Part shown: piece by piece, positions 20,745 through 33,466 of the stretch | Layout of the letters: each line of letters begins with the position of its first letter | Numbering within the stretch: position 1 is the stretch's first letter | Assembly: GCF_918797505.1 (NCBI RefSeq) | Contig: NC_092795.1 | Coordinates: 36,064,592 to 36,128,591, forward strand | Source: Bemisia tabaci | Lineage: Eukaryota; Arthropoda; Insecta; Hemiptera; Aleyrodidae | Reading direction: 5' to 3' | Length of the DNA stretch: 64,000 bases | Translations under genes and position numbers: made by a program | The notes under the pieces: generated by a model | What the model was told of the DNA's origin: nothing | What the model saw: the letters and a program-made list of their open reading frames with translations, nothing else | Database searches by the model: none

Positions 20745-23092
20745 TAGAGTTATGTGATTGGTCAGATTTAGGCTTCGTTCTCTGTTTTGTGCCGATAAAG
20801 GATGGATTTATCCAGGATCTCACGGAAAAAAGGATAGGCGTCTGGTTGTGACGACTATCTTGTTTTTTTCTGTGTTGACAACTAATTGTACACTATTCTG
20901 ATATATATTCTGTACTAATTCTCAGATACGGAATCTACTTGTGTCTTATTCGTATATAAGGAACAATAAAGAGGTCAGCTTTTTAAGACGTGTTTTTCTG
21001 TGAAATAAAACCTCCTAAAATCTTATAGGGATTCTTGTATAGGGTTAATAACTTAATGTATTGGGGTACTACCACAAAATAATTGGGAACATCCATATCA
21101 TTCATCAACCCCGTGCTCGTTTTCTCCCTGTGAATCAATTTCATTGCCTTAAGAATCTTTTTCGCGCTGTGCTTCTTTATATGACACTGAAGTTTCGTTA
21201 TTTAGCAAAAAAGGACCAGCGCGGTTATAGTGTGTTCAAAATCGTGCAATTTTTTCTTTTCCTTTAAAAATACTTAATATACGTACGGTAATGAACTTTA
21301 CACAATTATATTTTCCTTTATAAACAATTTTTCAGCGGGAAGTGACAACTATTTGCTAGTCTGGGAGATTTTAAAAATCATAATGTAGAAGGAACATGTT
21401 TACAACACTGTAATCGCGCTGGTTCTTTTTGGCTAAATGTGATCCATATTTCCCCTGAGCCGTCAATTATTCGAATCTGAACGATACTTTCTGTTTCCAG
21501 AAACTCCGATGCGAAAATTGTCATAAAACGTTTCTATGAACCTGAACGAAATTCTTTTTCGGAGAGTTGGTCATGCGGTAAAATACTGAACAGAGAGGTG
21601 ACGGTTTTGTTATTATGCCTCTTGATTCCAGGAAGTTGCCTTTAACTCAGTAAAAAAAACCTATGCTTCATCACCTCCAGGGCTATGAAAATGGAGCGAA
21701 CACGTATTCTTCTTCAGAGAAAATCTGAGATACAACGGTGATAATTTTAACTCACCCTCAGGAAAAACTCTCATCACGCACCCGAATTCCTAGACTTTCT
21801 GATAGCAGCAAATCGGTGGCAGTGAAATTTGATGCAGGTGGATACAACCACTTGCTTAGTTGATCATTTTACACGGAAACTTTGCTTACCTGAAACAAAT
21901 GAAAAAAATCAAGAGAAACATAAAAATAAATACTTGAGTAAGTTAGGGGTTAGAATTCGTGAAATCGTAAATTATAGATAACCTTTCGAGATTATTCAAA
22001 AAATTTCGATAAAATCAATTGAATCCCCTCCGTCCAACTTTGGTCATGACCTTTCCTCAAGTCTATATTTACAGAGTTGAGGTGACCACGGTACTTGCTG
22101 GGTGCTTTCAAGGGTACAGGCAGGTCCTTTGAAGCAAAAACTTGTGATTCTCTCAGCCTTAAAATTCTAACCCTCGCACGGGAAAACATAACAGGAATGC
22201 GTGGAGCAAAAACATTTGCAAATCAGAGCCCTTTTCCGTTTTTCTATCATTTTTTGCTAATAAAACAAACAAAAAATTTCCACGGAAAATTTTCACGTCA
22301 GCTAGCTCACGCACCTCCTCGTGCCATACGCGCAAACCAGGCTCGTGCATGGGATCGAGCATTTCTTAAGCCTACATTGCTGATTTACTATATCGAATTA
22401 TCTTCATCGATAAAACAACATTGCTGAAAGTGATTGATCGATTAAAATTTTTCGATAACCATTCGTCGATCGATGAATAGAGATTAAAATACTAGAAGCT
22501 TCACGAATGCGACGCGACCTCATTTATCAAGTGAAAACTACGATTACTGGCTCAGTTTAGAAACAATGTATGTACCATTGATTCCCTACACACACGGTGT
22601 GTTTTTACGGTTGAGCCAGAAATTCTTGTTCCTAATTTCAAAAAGAGGGTCTAACTAATCCTTACCTTCAAGTTGGCTGTTCAGTAACATGCCAAAAAAA
22701 TAGGTATTCATCAAGTGTAGTGCAAATTGCTTGAGACGTTTTGAACAGAATTTGAAAATAAGTAAATCGTCTTTTAAATGGTTGGTTGATGGTTTCTCGA
22801 CAGTTCAAGTATTTCCACACCTTGTGCCGGGTGACTATAGACAGGAATACGTATTTGACTGTGAGAGTGCGACAGTTTTGTGATAACAGTCTTTGAGTTC
22901 GTCAAATGACTACCAGACAAGTTAGATATTAAACAACACAATATACATGTGAGTAATCTGTAAAATTTGTAGAATACACCGTGGACACTTTTTTTCCCTC
23001 ATTTATCTCATGATGAAGAGAGAGCTTTAGTGATATTTGTCAATTTAAATGCTGTTCAAAATTTGATATGCTTCACTGAGAAAAATAGGTTT
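20745..23092. other. No gene seen
   Basis: 2.3 kb of AT-rich sequence with only short frames. An AATAAA at about 20966 could be a polyadenylation signal for the upstream CAP transcript, but distance and two MITEs make that uncertain. Confidence 0.4.
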
Positions 23093-23238
23093 GTTCATAG
23101 GGCTCCTGCACTTTCTTTGTTACAGCTACAAGTTTCCGTATCGAGGACAGAGCGCTCTGTGCTAACGACCGAAGTTCTGTTCTCACAACAATGAAGTTCT
23201 GTAAGTATAACAAAGAAAGTGCAGGAGCCCTGTGAACA
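23093..23238. repeat. Short inverted-repeat element
   Basis: TTCATAGGGCTCCTGCACT, continuing TTCTTTGTTA, is mirrored by TAACAAAGAAAGTGCAGGAG then CCCTGTGAAC. The arms are about 29 bp and the total about 146 bp. Minimal hairpin-forming MITE. Confidence 0.65.
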
Positions 23239-25584
23239 GAAGGTTCTGCCATCAGCACCGACTATTTTTTTACGTGTTGACTCAGAGAAAATTTACTATG
23301 ACGACATTAAAAAACCCAGTTCTCTTGCTTAGCCAAAGTTGATTAATAATTATGACGAAATTTTGGATTGTGCGCTGCTTCCATAAAATGATGAGTATTA
23401 GAGGTTTGTCCCATCTTCTTCCCGAAAATATACGTGTCATGGGGTAATCAGTAATTGTTCGGGACCGTGACTCAAGTTAGATTTTCTATGTAATGCAATC
23501 CTTGATTTGTGAGGGAGCCTTTGACTCATCTTGTTTTCCAGATTTACTATCTACAGGGTGTTCATCGCGTATTAGTAATCGACGGGACACGCGTGCAGAA
23601 CCTACAAATAGGATCTATGGATTTTTCTCTCGGTTATCAAAAATTTAAAATAATATACAGTCAGAGGTTTTAACGCAAGTTCTCACTTCCGGATTGGTAT
23701 CAGACACTTCATGGCTGAAAAACTGCATCGCAGGCATGAGTCACGCATTCATTTGTATTGATGAAATTATATCGTAGATTTATTTTGAATGGCTCCAATG
23801 GAAACTGAGTTTACTTCTACGATCGCGAATTACAAGGGTTTCTGGCAATTTTTCCGGCAAGGCCAGGGTGTTTTCGACGCAAGATTATTGAATAAGAACG
23901 CTCATTTCAATTCATTGTGATTCATCTTACCATAAATGAAAAAACAGAGGACGTATGGAGTTCGTTAAAATTTTGGAACCATTTTCGATTGGACACTTTC
24001 AAAATTCGAGGTAAAAGTAATTCAGGGAAGGCCACTAAGATTTTAGAATAAAAGACGTGCCCGATAATAATAACTGTGCCTCAGAAAAAAACGAGAAAAA
24101 ACAGCCCCCCAACTCACTCTTGTACTAGTACTTATTAGAGCTCAAAAATGTTGGACCCTGATTGAAATTATTGGGACTTTTCGGCTTTGTTTTCCCCGCA
24201 AAATTGTGTGGGGTGTGGACCCAGCAACATTTCACCACCTCGTCTCAAAAAACATCGATGTTAAAGAGGTCGGGACTGTTGAAGATCCTGATTTCTCGTT
24301 TCCTCAATGCTTGAAGTATAGTAAGTTCATCAATAAGAACTCGATTTTGACACCACTTAATTGAAATTATCATACTCTAAAGATATATTAATTTCTATTT
24401 TCATTTTGCTTACATATAAACACCTACATGTACGATAGAATAAATTGACTGAAAAAAGATTTCCACGAGGTATAATTTTCAATGCACCATGAAATCGACC
24501 TGAGCTATTACAATCAAATAGCGCGGACATTAAATCTTCCGTGAACTAGAACTGTGGTCAGATTCAGGCTTATTGGGGTAAAATACACGTCTGTGGTACG
24601 GGGCACCCTTTTTACTCGTATGCATACCTCAGGGGACAAGGTTCAGTGATGAGCTCCCTTGGTAGAAGGGAGGGAGTTTTAGGGGCCTCCACCGAAATAT
24701 TTGAAATTCTGACTCTTAATAGAAATTGAAGCATTCCCTTGACCTCGCCATTTCAGGCATTATATTTTATTTAAATTTTTTATTTATTTTAATTTTCTTA
24801 ATTTTGCATGTTTTTTATTTTTTTTATTTTTATCTTTGAATGTTTTTTATTTTTATTATTTTTCTTTTTTTTTGCATGTTTTTTTTACAAGTAATGAGAA
24901 GGATTATAAAGGTAAGAGGGCTACAATGAGAAAAAAAGGAAACAATAATTTGAAGAAAACAAGTGAAAAGTTCATGTTAAAGACGGAGACAGAGGAAAAA
25001 CATTCTGACGCGAGCCGATAGGCGCGCGCTCGGTGGGCCAATATGGTAAATAAGGCCCTGAGCATAACAATAATTCTCTTTGATGTCTGGAGGCGCCTTC
25101 CCCTCAAATAAAAGCTATGACGTTGAGGAGATAGTACGTAGCACCATTGTGCTATGATTCAATTGCGTAAAACTCGTCGATCAATAATTGGGAGTCCCTG
25201 CGTAACCCGTGACGCGGTTTGCAGCGGGGAAGTGCGATATCAACTCCGAACTCATGCGAGGATGCGGTACACACCACGCAAAACAAGAATTGCAACATTT
25301 CGCAAGAAAATCGGAGCGTTTCATGCGAAATTCGTTTCAGGGCTGGTGCAAAAAGGCAGCCTCGCTCACAATCTCGTCCCGTTGACTTGAATCATGCTTC
25401 ATGTGTGGGTTCATTCAACTGCACCAATGAATGTGCGTTACTCCTCTGACGCGGTGTTGTCTCTTCGAGAGATATTAATCAAAGATATATTTCTGCAATT
25501 ACTATTCTCATTTTCGTATGAGTCGTCGCGCTGAGGGAGAAAGCAACATGTTCCACAAAAATGGGGGAAAAAATGAGAAAAAAA
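23239..25584. other. No gene; repeat relic and low-complexity DNA
   Basis: A segment at 24178-24260 (CTTTTCGGCTTTGTTTTCCC, then GTGGACCCAGCA) matches the outer arm of the palindrome at 33105-33466. A T-rich run at about 24765-24885 alternates GCATGTTTTTTATTT-like words. No gene is recognised. Confidence 0.45.
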
Positions 25585-25704
25585 AAAGAAAATATTTTAA
25601 AAAAATGAAAAAAAGAAATTTTAAAAAAATGAAAAAATTTTGTTTAAAAAAATGAAAAAATTTTGTTTAAAAAAATGAAAAAATTTTGTTTAAAAAAATG
25701 AAAT
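25585..25704. repeat. A-rich tandem repeat, about 22-bp unit
   Basis: At least three near-perfect copies of AAAAAAATGAAAAAATTTTG with a TTT linker, preceded by decayed copies. Confidence 0.75.
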
Positions 25705-26250
25705 GAAAAAACGAACAACAACAGAAGAGGTCCAGCAATAGTCTGTTTCCTATGTTAGCGCGTTTTCAAGTTACCAGAAGAAGATGGACAACGTTGAGAT
25801 GAAAGAACTCGTCAACCAAAATTTCAACCATCATTTTTAGAAAACTAAACCACCACTAAAAAATGATAGAAAAACGATTATTACTTTGAATATTTGACAT
25901 CAGCAGCTTTAAATAAAGGTATCACAGATTAATGTATTCGAAATATGTTTGGCCCCTCTCCGTCATGATAATCGTTGAGGTGGTGCACGCTATTTGAACG
26001 CATTGAAACCATCGTCGTTCAACGAGATCATCATCTCGTTCATCATCGTTGAACGAGATGAGGGAGTGTCAACTCCCTGATGACCTGTGGGAAGACCGAG
26101 CTTTGTGGCGATTAGGCGTCGTAAAGCGCCAAAGAGCGCTATAAAAGCGACTCATATGTATGTATGAAACCATCATACTAGATTTCTAGATGCTTGAAAT
26201 AAAACAGGGCTCTTTATCGGCTGAGCGCTTATAAAGGATTTTCAAATTTT

Positions 26251-26251
<1 letters not shown>
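25705..26251. other. Spacer with a palindrome, possible retroposed 3' end
   Basis: A palindrome built on CGTTCAACGAGATCATCATC lies at 26011-26052. From about 26085 the sequence is GC-richer (GGCGATTAGGCGTCGTAAAG) and runs into the long poly-A tract, as a retroposed transcript would. I cannot name the source. Confidence 0.35.

Positions 26252-26299
<48 letters not shown>
26252..26299 (+). repeat. 48-base poly-A tract
   Basis: An uninterrupted A run directly after a segment of different composition. Likely the tail of a recent retroposition, though slippage is also possible. Confidence 0.8.
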
Positions 26300-26301
<2 letters not shown>

Positions 26302-27445
26302 AGAAGACCTAATGCATGTATGAATTTTCATGGTTTTCCCTTTGTGTGTGCGTTATGTGATGTGTGCGTGTGTCGAGCGATGAGAGATTTTTGGTGTTAG
26401 AGTACACCTTTCCACCTTTTCAAATGCACTGCATTTCAAAATTAAGCTTTTTGCCTCACTACATAGTATACATGTTTTGTCTTGTTTTTTTGAATGTTCA
26501 GTGGGATAGTTAACAGCCGTTGTTATGCGACCTTTTTCCTGCTGCTTCTCCTTAGTGCAGCAGAATCTAATTTACATTCCTATTTTACAATCGTTTAACA
26601 ACTGTACAAATGATCGGAATTTTAACCTTCCGCGCCAACGTGGAAAGATTCCTCCAGTCCTACGTGAAACAAGCTGTTCGCTCGTCTGAGGAAGCAAGCT
26701 CGCTTACAATCAATGTCATCCCGCTGGCTTTAATTATAATGAGGATGCATCATTAATCCAATCCAACTATTTTTCTTTTTTCATTGACAGGACGTTGCCT
26801 GCAATATACTAAATATTAAATATTAATGTTAAATATTATTAAAGACGTAATAACATGATAATTTAATGTATCTTAATATCCAACTCATATTGAGGAAACT
26901 AATTTTCACCGTTATTACTGATTACAACCGGAGGAAGTGTAACTCAAATGCAACTTTTCAAACTGTTGACATTTCCGTTTTTCATTTTCAGGGAACTCCA
27001 TGGTACATTTTGTTGCAAAAAATCAAGGAGAAAAACAAAGAAATGAACAAAAAAGGGCCGACAAATTTGAAAACATATGCTGGATACTATATTAAGAAAA
27101 GTTAAATATTAATAGACACAAAAACATCATTCAATGGAAACACTAATTTTGTTCCCGATGGTATATGGATGCAAATTGGTGCAGTTTAAGTTGAAATACA
27201 AAGCAGTCGTCGGAGCATGACATAAAGCAGCGAAGTCAAAAAAAAGATTTCGAAATTGCTGGAGGACTTAGGTTTTCATATTACATGTACAGACTGGACA
27301 AGGGGGGGTCCCCCTCTCCTCGATGCGTTTTGCGCTGCGCTTGGAAATTTATAGTATAGAATATGATCAAAAGTGGAACTAAATTAGAATCACAAGAATG
27401 CGACTTAAGGAAATACGAGAGGTTCTAAGAACGTATAGGGTGAAT
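26300..27445. other. No gene seen
   Basis: Short frames only (for example 26866-27105) with no domain. Confidence 0.4.
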
Positions 27446-27691
27446 TGGACCGCGTTTAACAGAAAGGAAGCAATTCACATAGTAATTTAACTGGGCAAAT
27501 TACTTTTTTACGAGAGAGCGTTTAAGAGGATACCTTTGAAAAATTTAAGGATTTTGCTTCGCACTAGATAGAAACTTCACTGGAATTCACACGAAAATCC
27601 GCACAACCGTTTTCATGTAGACAATTAAATTGCCCACGTAAATTTGGCAATAGCTGATGTGGTTTGGCTCCTTTCTGTTTAACGCGGTCCA
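27446..27691. repeat. TGGACCGCGTTTAACAG MITE, copy 1
   Basis: The left end TGGACCGCGTTTAACAGAA is mirrored by TTCTGTTTAACGCGGTCCA, ending at 27691. 246 bp. A diverged second copy is at 29592-29832. Confidence 0.7.
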
Positions 27692-28469
27692 CTTTTTAGA
27701 CGACAAATCTCTTGCTTCGGTGATTCTTCTTGTTTCTGTTTTATCAGTATTTTCAGTTTCCATCCTGAAAGATTGGCAGCATCGCGAGCGGAATACACAA
27801 ATCAAGGGAGAATCGAGAGTGATCCTGCCGCCGAATGGAACGCGCTCGAGTGATGAAGCGCGATTATTAAAGCGCGAGGCGCCGCGCCGCGTGTCGCCAA
27901 TTTTAGCACTTCCGATTTGGACTTAAGTGTGGAACTGGACGACGACGTCTCGCTAAAAAGACAACCTCTTCAGTAGATGAGTGCGACCGAAAAGTAATTG
28001 AATTCGGATCACAGAGAGTTCTCACACTCTACTTTTTATTCGAAAAAGTAAAAATATGTAATCCTGTTGCCAAGATGATCAAATATCCATCTACTTCTAC
28101 CGAATGGCTTCTTCGGAATATACATCTACTTCTTGCAACTTTTTATACTAAGTTTTTGAGCGTTTTCTGGGAAATAATATTTTTTTGGCAGTAACACGTG
28201 TTCCTTTCAATAAACACGAATTTAAATAATTGTGAGAAAGGACTTGTCCCACTAAGAGCCATTTTAGGCCCTTACTCGAATAAAGAACTGAAAAAGTTCA
28301 GAATAATGTCATGCTCTTGCATACTCGTACCTGTATCGACTCCAAGTACACTGAATTTCCATTAAAAAATTCCACTTTCTTTAAAAAAAAAAAATCTCGA
28401 TTATTCGGAAAATTATTACGGAGAAACACTTTATTAAAAATTTACTCTAAAGAATAATACTTCATTAAA
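27692..28469. other. No gene seen
   Basis: Includes a GC-rich patch at 27838-27900 (AAAGCGCGAGGCGCCGCGCC) with no identifiable product. The rest is AT-rich. Confidence 0.35.
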
Positions 28470-28908
28470 AAAATTATTCAAACATTCTTGATTCGGCAGT
28501 ACCGTAATACGCAAAATGATCAATATGGGTGTAGAATTAAGGTACCAAAAAAATGTTGGTACCACGATTTAGCCCATGTTAATCATGTATGTAATAATCT
28601 TTACACACATTTACTCATCTGTCACTTCTGCAATTCATCACCTCTAACCATCAAACACATACTTATGGACTGCTCTTCCCTCCGATATCTCCAATCACAG
28701 ATCTACTCCCCTACAATCAACAGAAATACAAACCCTCTTACATGCGATGAACCTAATATTACCACCAAAATTCTTAAACTCTTCACCTCTCTTAATTTAA
28801 AAATCTAAATTTTCGTTTATACTCCTACTTTCAAAATTATCTGTAAAGACGTTAATAGCCTGAGTCGCTGAATGTCTTAAAATTGTAATAACTAACTAAC
28901 TTCAGTAT
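28470..28908 (+). mobile_element. 3' end of a non-LTR retrotransposon
   Basis: A frame at 28488-28808 ends in the C-terminal zinc-like motif of I/Jockey-group ORF2 proteins: CHFCN, then PLTIKHILMDC. A 3' UTR of about 80 bp follows, with a tail of TAACTAAC repeats at about 28890-28903. The reverse transcriptase part is absent, so this is a 5'-truncated insertion of about 440 bp. The frame is open but incomplete. Confidence 0.6.
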
Positions 28909-29591
28909 ACCCGCATGATGGTTCAGTGTAAAACATGAACGTCTCCTCATAGTGAGGGTGATTTCTTCAGGTTATCCCAAAAAAACCGGTTTTAAATCAA
29001 AATTACATGATCATTTGTATCGAGAGTCCCTAAAATTTACCTTGGAATGCTTGGTCGAGGTTCCCAGACCACGAGGCGGAGAACAATAGTCACCAATAAT
29101 GAGTCACTTGCTCGGCGCGGAAGAAAAAATCGCGGAATATCACGCGCGAAATCACCTATCAAAATTTGACCGGCGGGAGAGACCCCGGAATTTACTCGAT
29201 CGGCGATAATAGCGTTTTTCAAATATTTTCTGGCGAGCTATTGACAAACAGTGGCTGGAACCGGAGTGCGAGTGAACCAAATCAGGTACGATATGACTCG
29301 CACGGCCCTCGATAGTCCACATCCTCTTCAATTTACTGATGAGCGCATTTCCCCAACTCCCACGCGGTTCATTTGCGTCTGATCGTCCACGCGGTATGAT
29401 CCTTGCTCCAATTTTCACTCGCGATCTGTTTCTTCCGTCGCAGGTTTCGATGAATACAGTGAAGTGATAAGTGATTCCTGACAGGGTGCATTGGATTATT
29501 GGCAATTATCCTGAGAAAAAATTTAAACGGTGATCTACGAAAACCAAAGGTAAGTCATACTTTAATCAGTTGTTTTCGTGCACGAGAGATA
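28909..29591. other. Possible 5' untranslated exon with splice donor
   Basis: Composition rises to near 50% GC between about 29225 and 29480. The stretch ends at a textbook donor at 29549 (AAAACCAAAG, then GTAAGT). No coding frame is convincing. It could be the leader exon of the glycoprotein-like gene, whose acceptor lies 4.6 kb downstream on the same strand, but nothing in the sequence proves the link. Confidence 0.25.
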
Positions 29592-29832
29592 TGGTCCGCG
29601 TAAAGCAAACGGAACCCAAGACACGCCGGATACTTCTGAATTTAATTGGGCAATTTAAGTTTTTGGGTGAAAACGGCTGTGCGATTTTTTCTGCAAATTT
29701 CAGTGAGTTACCTGCATAAAACGAAGCAAATTCATTGAAATTTTCAAACGTTCTCTTGTAAAAAATTAAATTTGCCCCTTTCACTTTGATCATAGCTCAT
29801 GTGGCTTGGTACCCTTCTGCTGAACGCGGTCA
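29592..29832. repeat. TGGACCGCGTTTAACAG MITE, diverged copy 2
   Basis: The left end TGGTCCGCGTAAAGCAAACG and right end CTTCTGCTGAACGCGGTCA are variants of copy 1. The inner words CATGTGGCTTGG and AATTGGGCAATTTAA also match. Confidence 0.6.
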
Positions 29833-32714
29833 ATTTTGTGCTTAATCAGAAAAAGCAGTGTATAAGACCATTCAAAGGTTACATTTTTGGTTTTAAAAAA
29901 TACGATTTTACGGACAAATATGGCTGCAGTTTCTGTCCAAAATTTGGTTGCTACGTGAGAAAACAGATGGAGAAATCAATGAAAATATCAATTTGAACTG
30001 TCCAATAATTTCCAATTAAAAGAACAATTTGCGAGTGGATTTTCTGCTGTTTAGGGAGGCAGTTACAGGTATATTTTTATGTGGGAAACGACATTTCAAA
30101 GGTCTCGTTCTTTCTGCGGGCCATACTTACTCTGGAAAGTTAGAAACATAAAATGAAGAAAAAAAGACAAAAATTTAATGGGTTATAATAAGGTAGTGAT
30201 CCTGATATTTGTCTCGAACACAACAGGATTCTCTCGAAAGTATAGAGAGGCAGGATCTCGAATTTCGACCGTAACCTCGTTCGTTCATCTCATGCTCGTA
30301 GTTCAACAGTACTCAATATTAACTGATTTGTTAACATGAAAAAATAAGAAAGTTATAGTCTTCGCGTCACTTTGCATAACCTTGAAATTTTAAAGGATAA
30401 ACTTTTGAGAGAAATTTTAGAGGAATAAGTCGCGTCTTTATTCAATTTTTAAGGTACACGACTTGAAGACTTAGAATTTTTTGACATTTCCCTTCGGCTC
30501 ATTCGTTGAAACAACTCAGTAAAGCAGAACTGAAGGGACAAGTAGTATGACCTACTTCGGATAGGATTTACAAGTTTAGAAAAGGGGAGGGTGAGAAAAA
30601 AAGAACAGAGAGAAATTTTACGGACCACCTCGCGGAAAGATGAATTTTGGTGGATATCATGGATCCAAATAAGATAAAGCTAGGAGACAGTAATACATTG
30701 TGACATTATTTCTTTTCTTTGATAATTAGTATTAAAGATTGTTACTTTTTTTTAAAATTTAACTAGGCTCTTATTAATGGCTATCCTCTGAAATACAGCC
30801 TCCTACTTCCAGGGATAAAAAAGTGCACACCAGTTCAAAGAAAGAAAGAATTGCAAAACCTTGTCATGACAGAACATTGCAACGCATTGAAAACATAGAA
30901 GCAATCACTACTTTATTTACACCTTATCACCTTCGTTTTACAATATAATAATCTCCAAATATCTTTAAATCTGTTATACAGGAACATATTGGACAGGATT
31001 TATAACCTTTTTCCGGATTTAACACACAACTATTGCGACTTTTTCGCCGAAAACGGACCCAAAGAGCTAATCAGGTATTTTTCTTTCAGTTATTTTCCAT
31101 CCCTAATAGTTATTTAGTGAATTTAAGAATTCAAAATGAGACTACTGTATAATCATTTGTGTGTCAAAAAATTTCGGGAAGAAAAAAAGAACAAAAACGA
31201 ATCTTATAATTAACAACATTCGGGGTTTTGTCGGAAACAAATGGAAAGACGGAATGAAAAGGGGGGGGGGGGCAAGGATTTGAACAACACAAAGAGACAT
31301 TAACATTCTAAGAAACTGCGTGTTAAAAATGAAGGTCATTTTCGGAAATGTTTTGTCACATCGAAGTCTTTTGTGATACTTCCGTTCTGAGATTAATAAC
31401 CTTCAAAATTGCAAGATTCTGGCGCGCAACCACGCACCGAAAGAGTATTTTCAAATTAAAGAATATTGGCGAAAAATGTTCCACCATAATGCTCTGCTTT
31501 AATCAGCGTTAATTTTACTGGCAACGGACGCTTTAACAATTCTTTTGATTTCGTCTCCGTAATAGACATTTACCTACTTGTCAACACTCGATACTCACGG
31601 GTCAACTCAGGCGACGAAAATACCTAAGAGTGTTCTTCAACTTGAAGAGACCACTCTATAAGAGTTAGAATTTGAGCATCACAAGTTTTGTTTTCTCATA
31701 AAGACTTAATAAAAAATACGAATAAAACATTGAAAATTTCCAAAGTTGACGCGATTACAATTGAGTCGGGACGTGCGAAAACCGCTTATATCAATTTTTC
31801 CAGTTTTCAGTTTTTTGGAGTTGATAATACTTTGAAATAGTTTATACAACCATAAAAGTGATGAAAAGACTCGTTTTGGAATTAGGGTAACCCGGAGACA
31901 AGTTAACGCCACTATCGGGGTTGTATCTGGCTCCGCAAAGTACCATCAACTCAAAAGAACTAAAGACTGGAAAAATGGATATTAGCGGTTTTCGCACATC
32001 CCGATTCAATTATACTGTTTGAATTCAATTTGAGTAATTCAAACTTCTGACTCGCGAAAGTAGCAAAAAGTAATTCTGTTAGATACGGAAATTTAAAAAT
32101 ATAAATTATATCCCGGTGAGTATCTTGAAGTGGGTTTCACGTGAAATTTTCCCCTCCCCTGGTGCAGATTTTTTAATTTCCTTCGGAAAATCAGTCTCCT
32201 GATGGGCGGAAAATCTGATATTGCTTCATTGCAAACGATCCTTCCTCACTTGTAAGTTGAATTTGAAAAATAGTCGTGCCCGTTACTGTACTCTCCTTGA
32301 AGTTTGATCGAGAGAACAACAATTATTGTGATGCTTGAATTCTATAACGCTCTTCAGCGATGTCCTTGTGACGCACTTATACATTTGCAGATCAAGTCTC
32401 GTTCTATCAAAAAATTGACGAAGTTTCATTGAACTGCTGAGCATATGGTGTCACGTTCTTTCTGAAAACCTCCGGAATTTTATTAGGGGATACATAGTGC
32501 CCCAAATATCCACCAATGGGCGTGAAAACCAGTGAGACTTCATGAACTAACAACACTGACGCGCTGAACTACACCAATAGTACGCCATGCAGCATGAGTC
32601 ACTCCCATAAGATTATGGGACAAGGTCATTCTAATATCGAGTGACAAACGTGGATAACGCAGTGTCAAATTATTGCAATTATTACTGATAAAGAAGGACT
32701 CAAACGCGTGGACA
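29833..32714. other. No gene seen
   Basis: 2.9 kb with short frames only. A run of 13 G lies at about 31260. No element boundaries are recognised. Confidence 0.4.
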
Positions 32715-32935
32715 TACAGGGTTATTCAAAAGTCACGCACCACTGGTCATGAGGGGGATGGCCATTTGAAATTTTAGTTGCCCCCCGCCCCCTTCCTCCT
32801 GAGGGGTCAAAAACTGGGAAGTACCTAAAAAAGTTTTCCTCTCGATATGAGGAAAAACGTCACAAACCGCGAGTCGATATCTTACTTAGAACTAAAGTTA
32901 TGGCCAGTGGTGCGTCACTTTTGTATAACCCTGTA
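32715..32935. repeat. Tc1/mariner-type MITE with TA duplication
   Basis: It begins TACAGGGTTATTCAAAAGTC and ends with the mirror GTATAACCCTGTA. Both ends abut TA, the standard mariner target. The inner arms CACGCACCACTGG and CCAGTGGTGCGT continue the mirror. 221 bp, no transposase. A half copy lies at 50595-50668. Confidence 0.75.
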
Positions 32936-33104
32936 GATTATTAACCAAGTTCTTAGCACTTATAGTGTGCTTGCAAAAGTTAGTTACTTCCACAAACTGC
33001 AACCTAAAAAAGTACGAATGTTAGTGGTTCTACATATCTTACGAGAAAAACAAACGCTTAAAATGTAGCTATACTATAACTGTCAGCGACAGGATAAAGG
33101 AATA
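32936..33104. other. Spacer
   Basis: Short AT-rich spacer between two inverted-repeat elements. Confidence 0.4.
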
Positions 33105-33466
33105 GTGATTGGTCCATACACTATTCTGCGGAGTAAACAAGACCGAAAAGCTACAAACAATTTCTTCGTTCAAAAAATGAACTCTAATGAGTATCAGTGC
33201 AATGCGGGGGGGGGGGGGGGTTGTTCTCACTACTTTAGGCAGATGCATCGGAATATTAAGCTGGGGTCATGCCGAGAGACCTATTGTCAGCGTGACCCCG
33301 GCTTAGTATTAGAATGCATCTACCTGAGCTGAACACTGCCCCCCCCCCCCCTCTCCCACAGTCTTGCACTGATACTCATGAGAGTTCAATTTTTTGAATC
33401 GATTCAATTTTCGGAACTTTTCGGTCTTGTTTTTCCCACAGAGTATTGTGGACCCAGCACTACTCC
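33105..33466. repeat. Long palindrome with poly-G and poly-C arms
   Basis: Nested mirror segments run outside-in: TGGTCCATACACTATTCTG against the AGTATTGTGGACCCA side, CAAGACCGAAAAG against CTTTTCGGTCTTG, ATGAGTATCAGTGCAATG against TTGCACTGATACTCATG, then a G run (about 33206-33220) against a C run (about 33340-33352). The centre holds GGGGTCATGCC and its mirror. An outer-arm relative is at 24178-24260. The transcript would form a very stable hairpin. Confidence 0.7.

Noticed and set aside
25585..25704. CRISPR-like array
   Set aside because: The units are contiguous A-rich tandem repeats with no unique spacers, in an animal genome.
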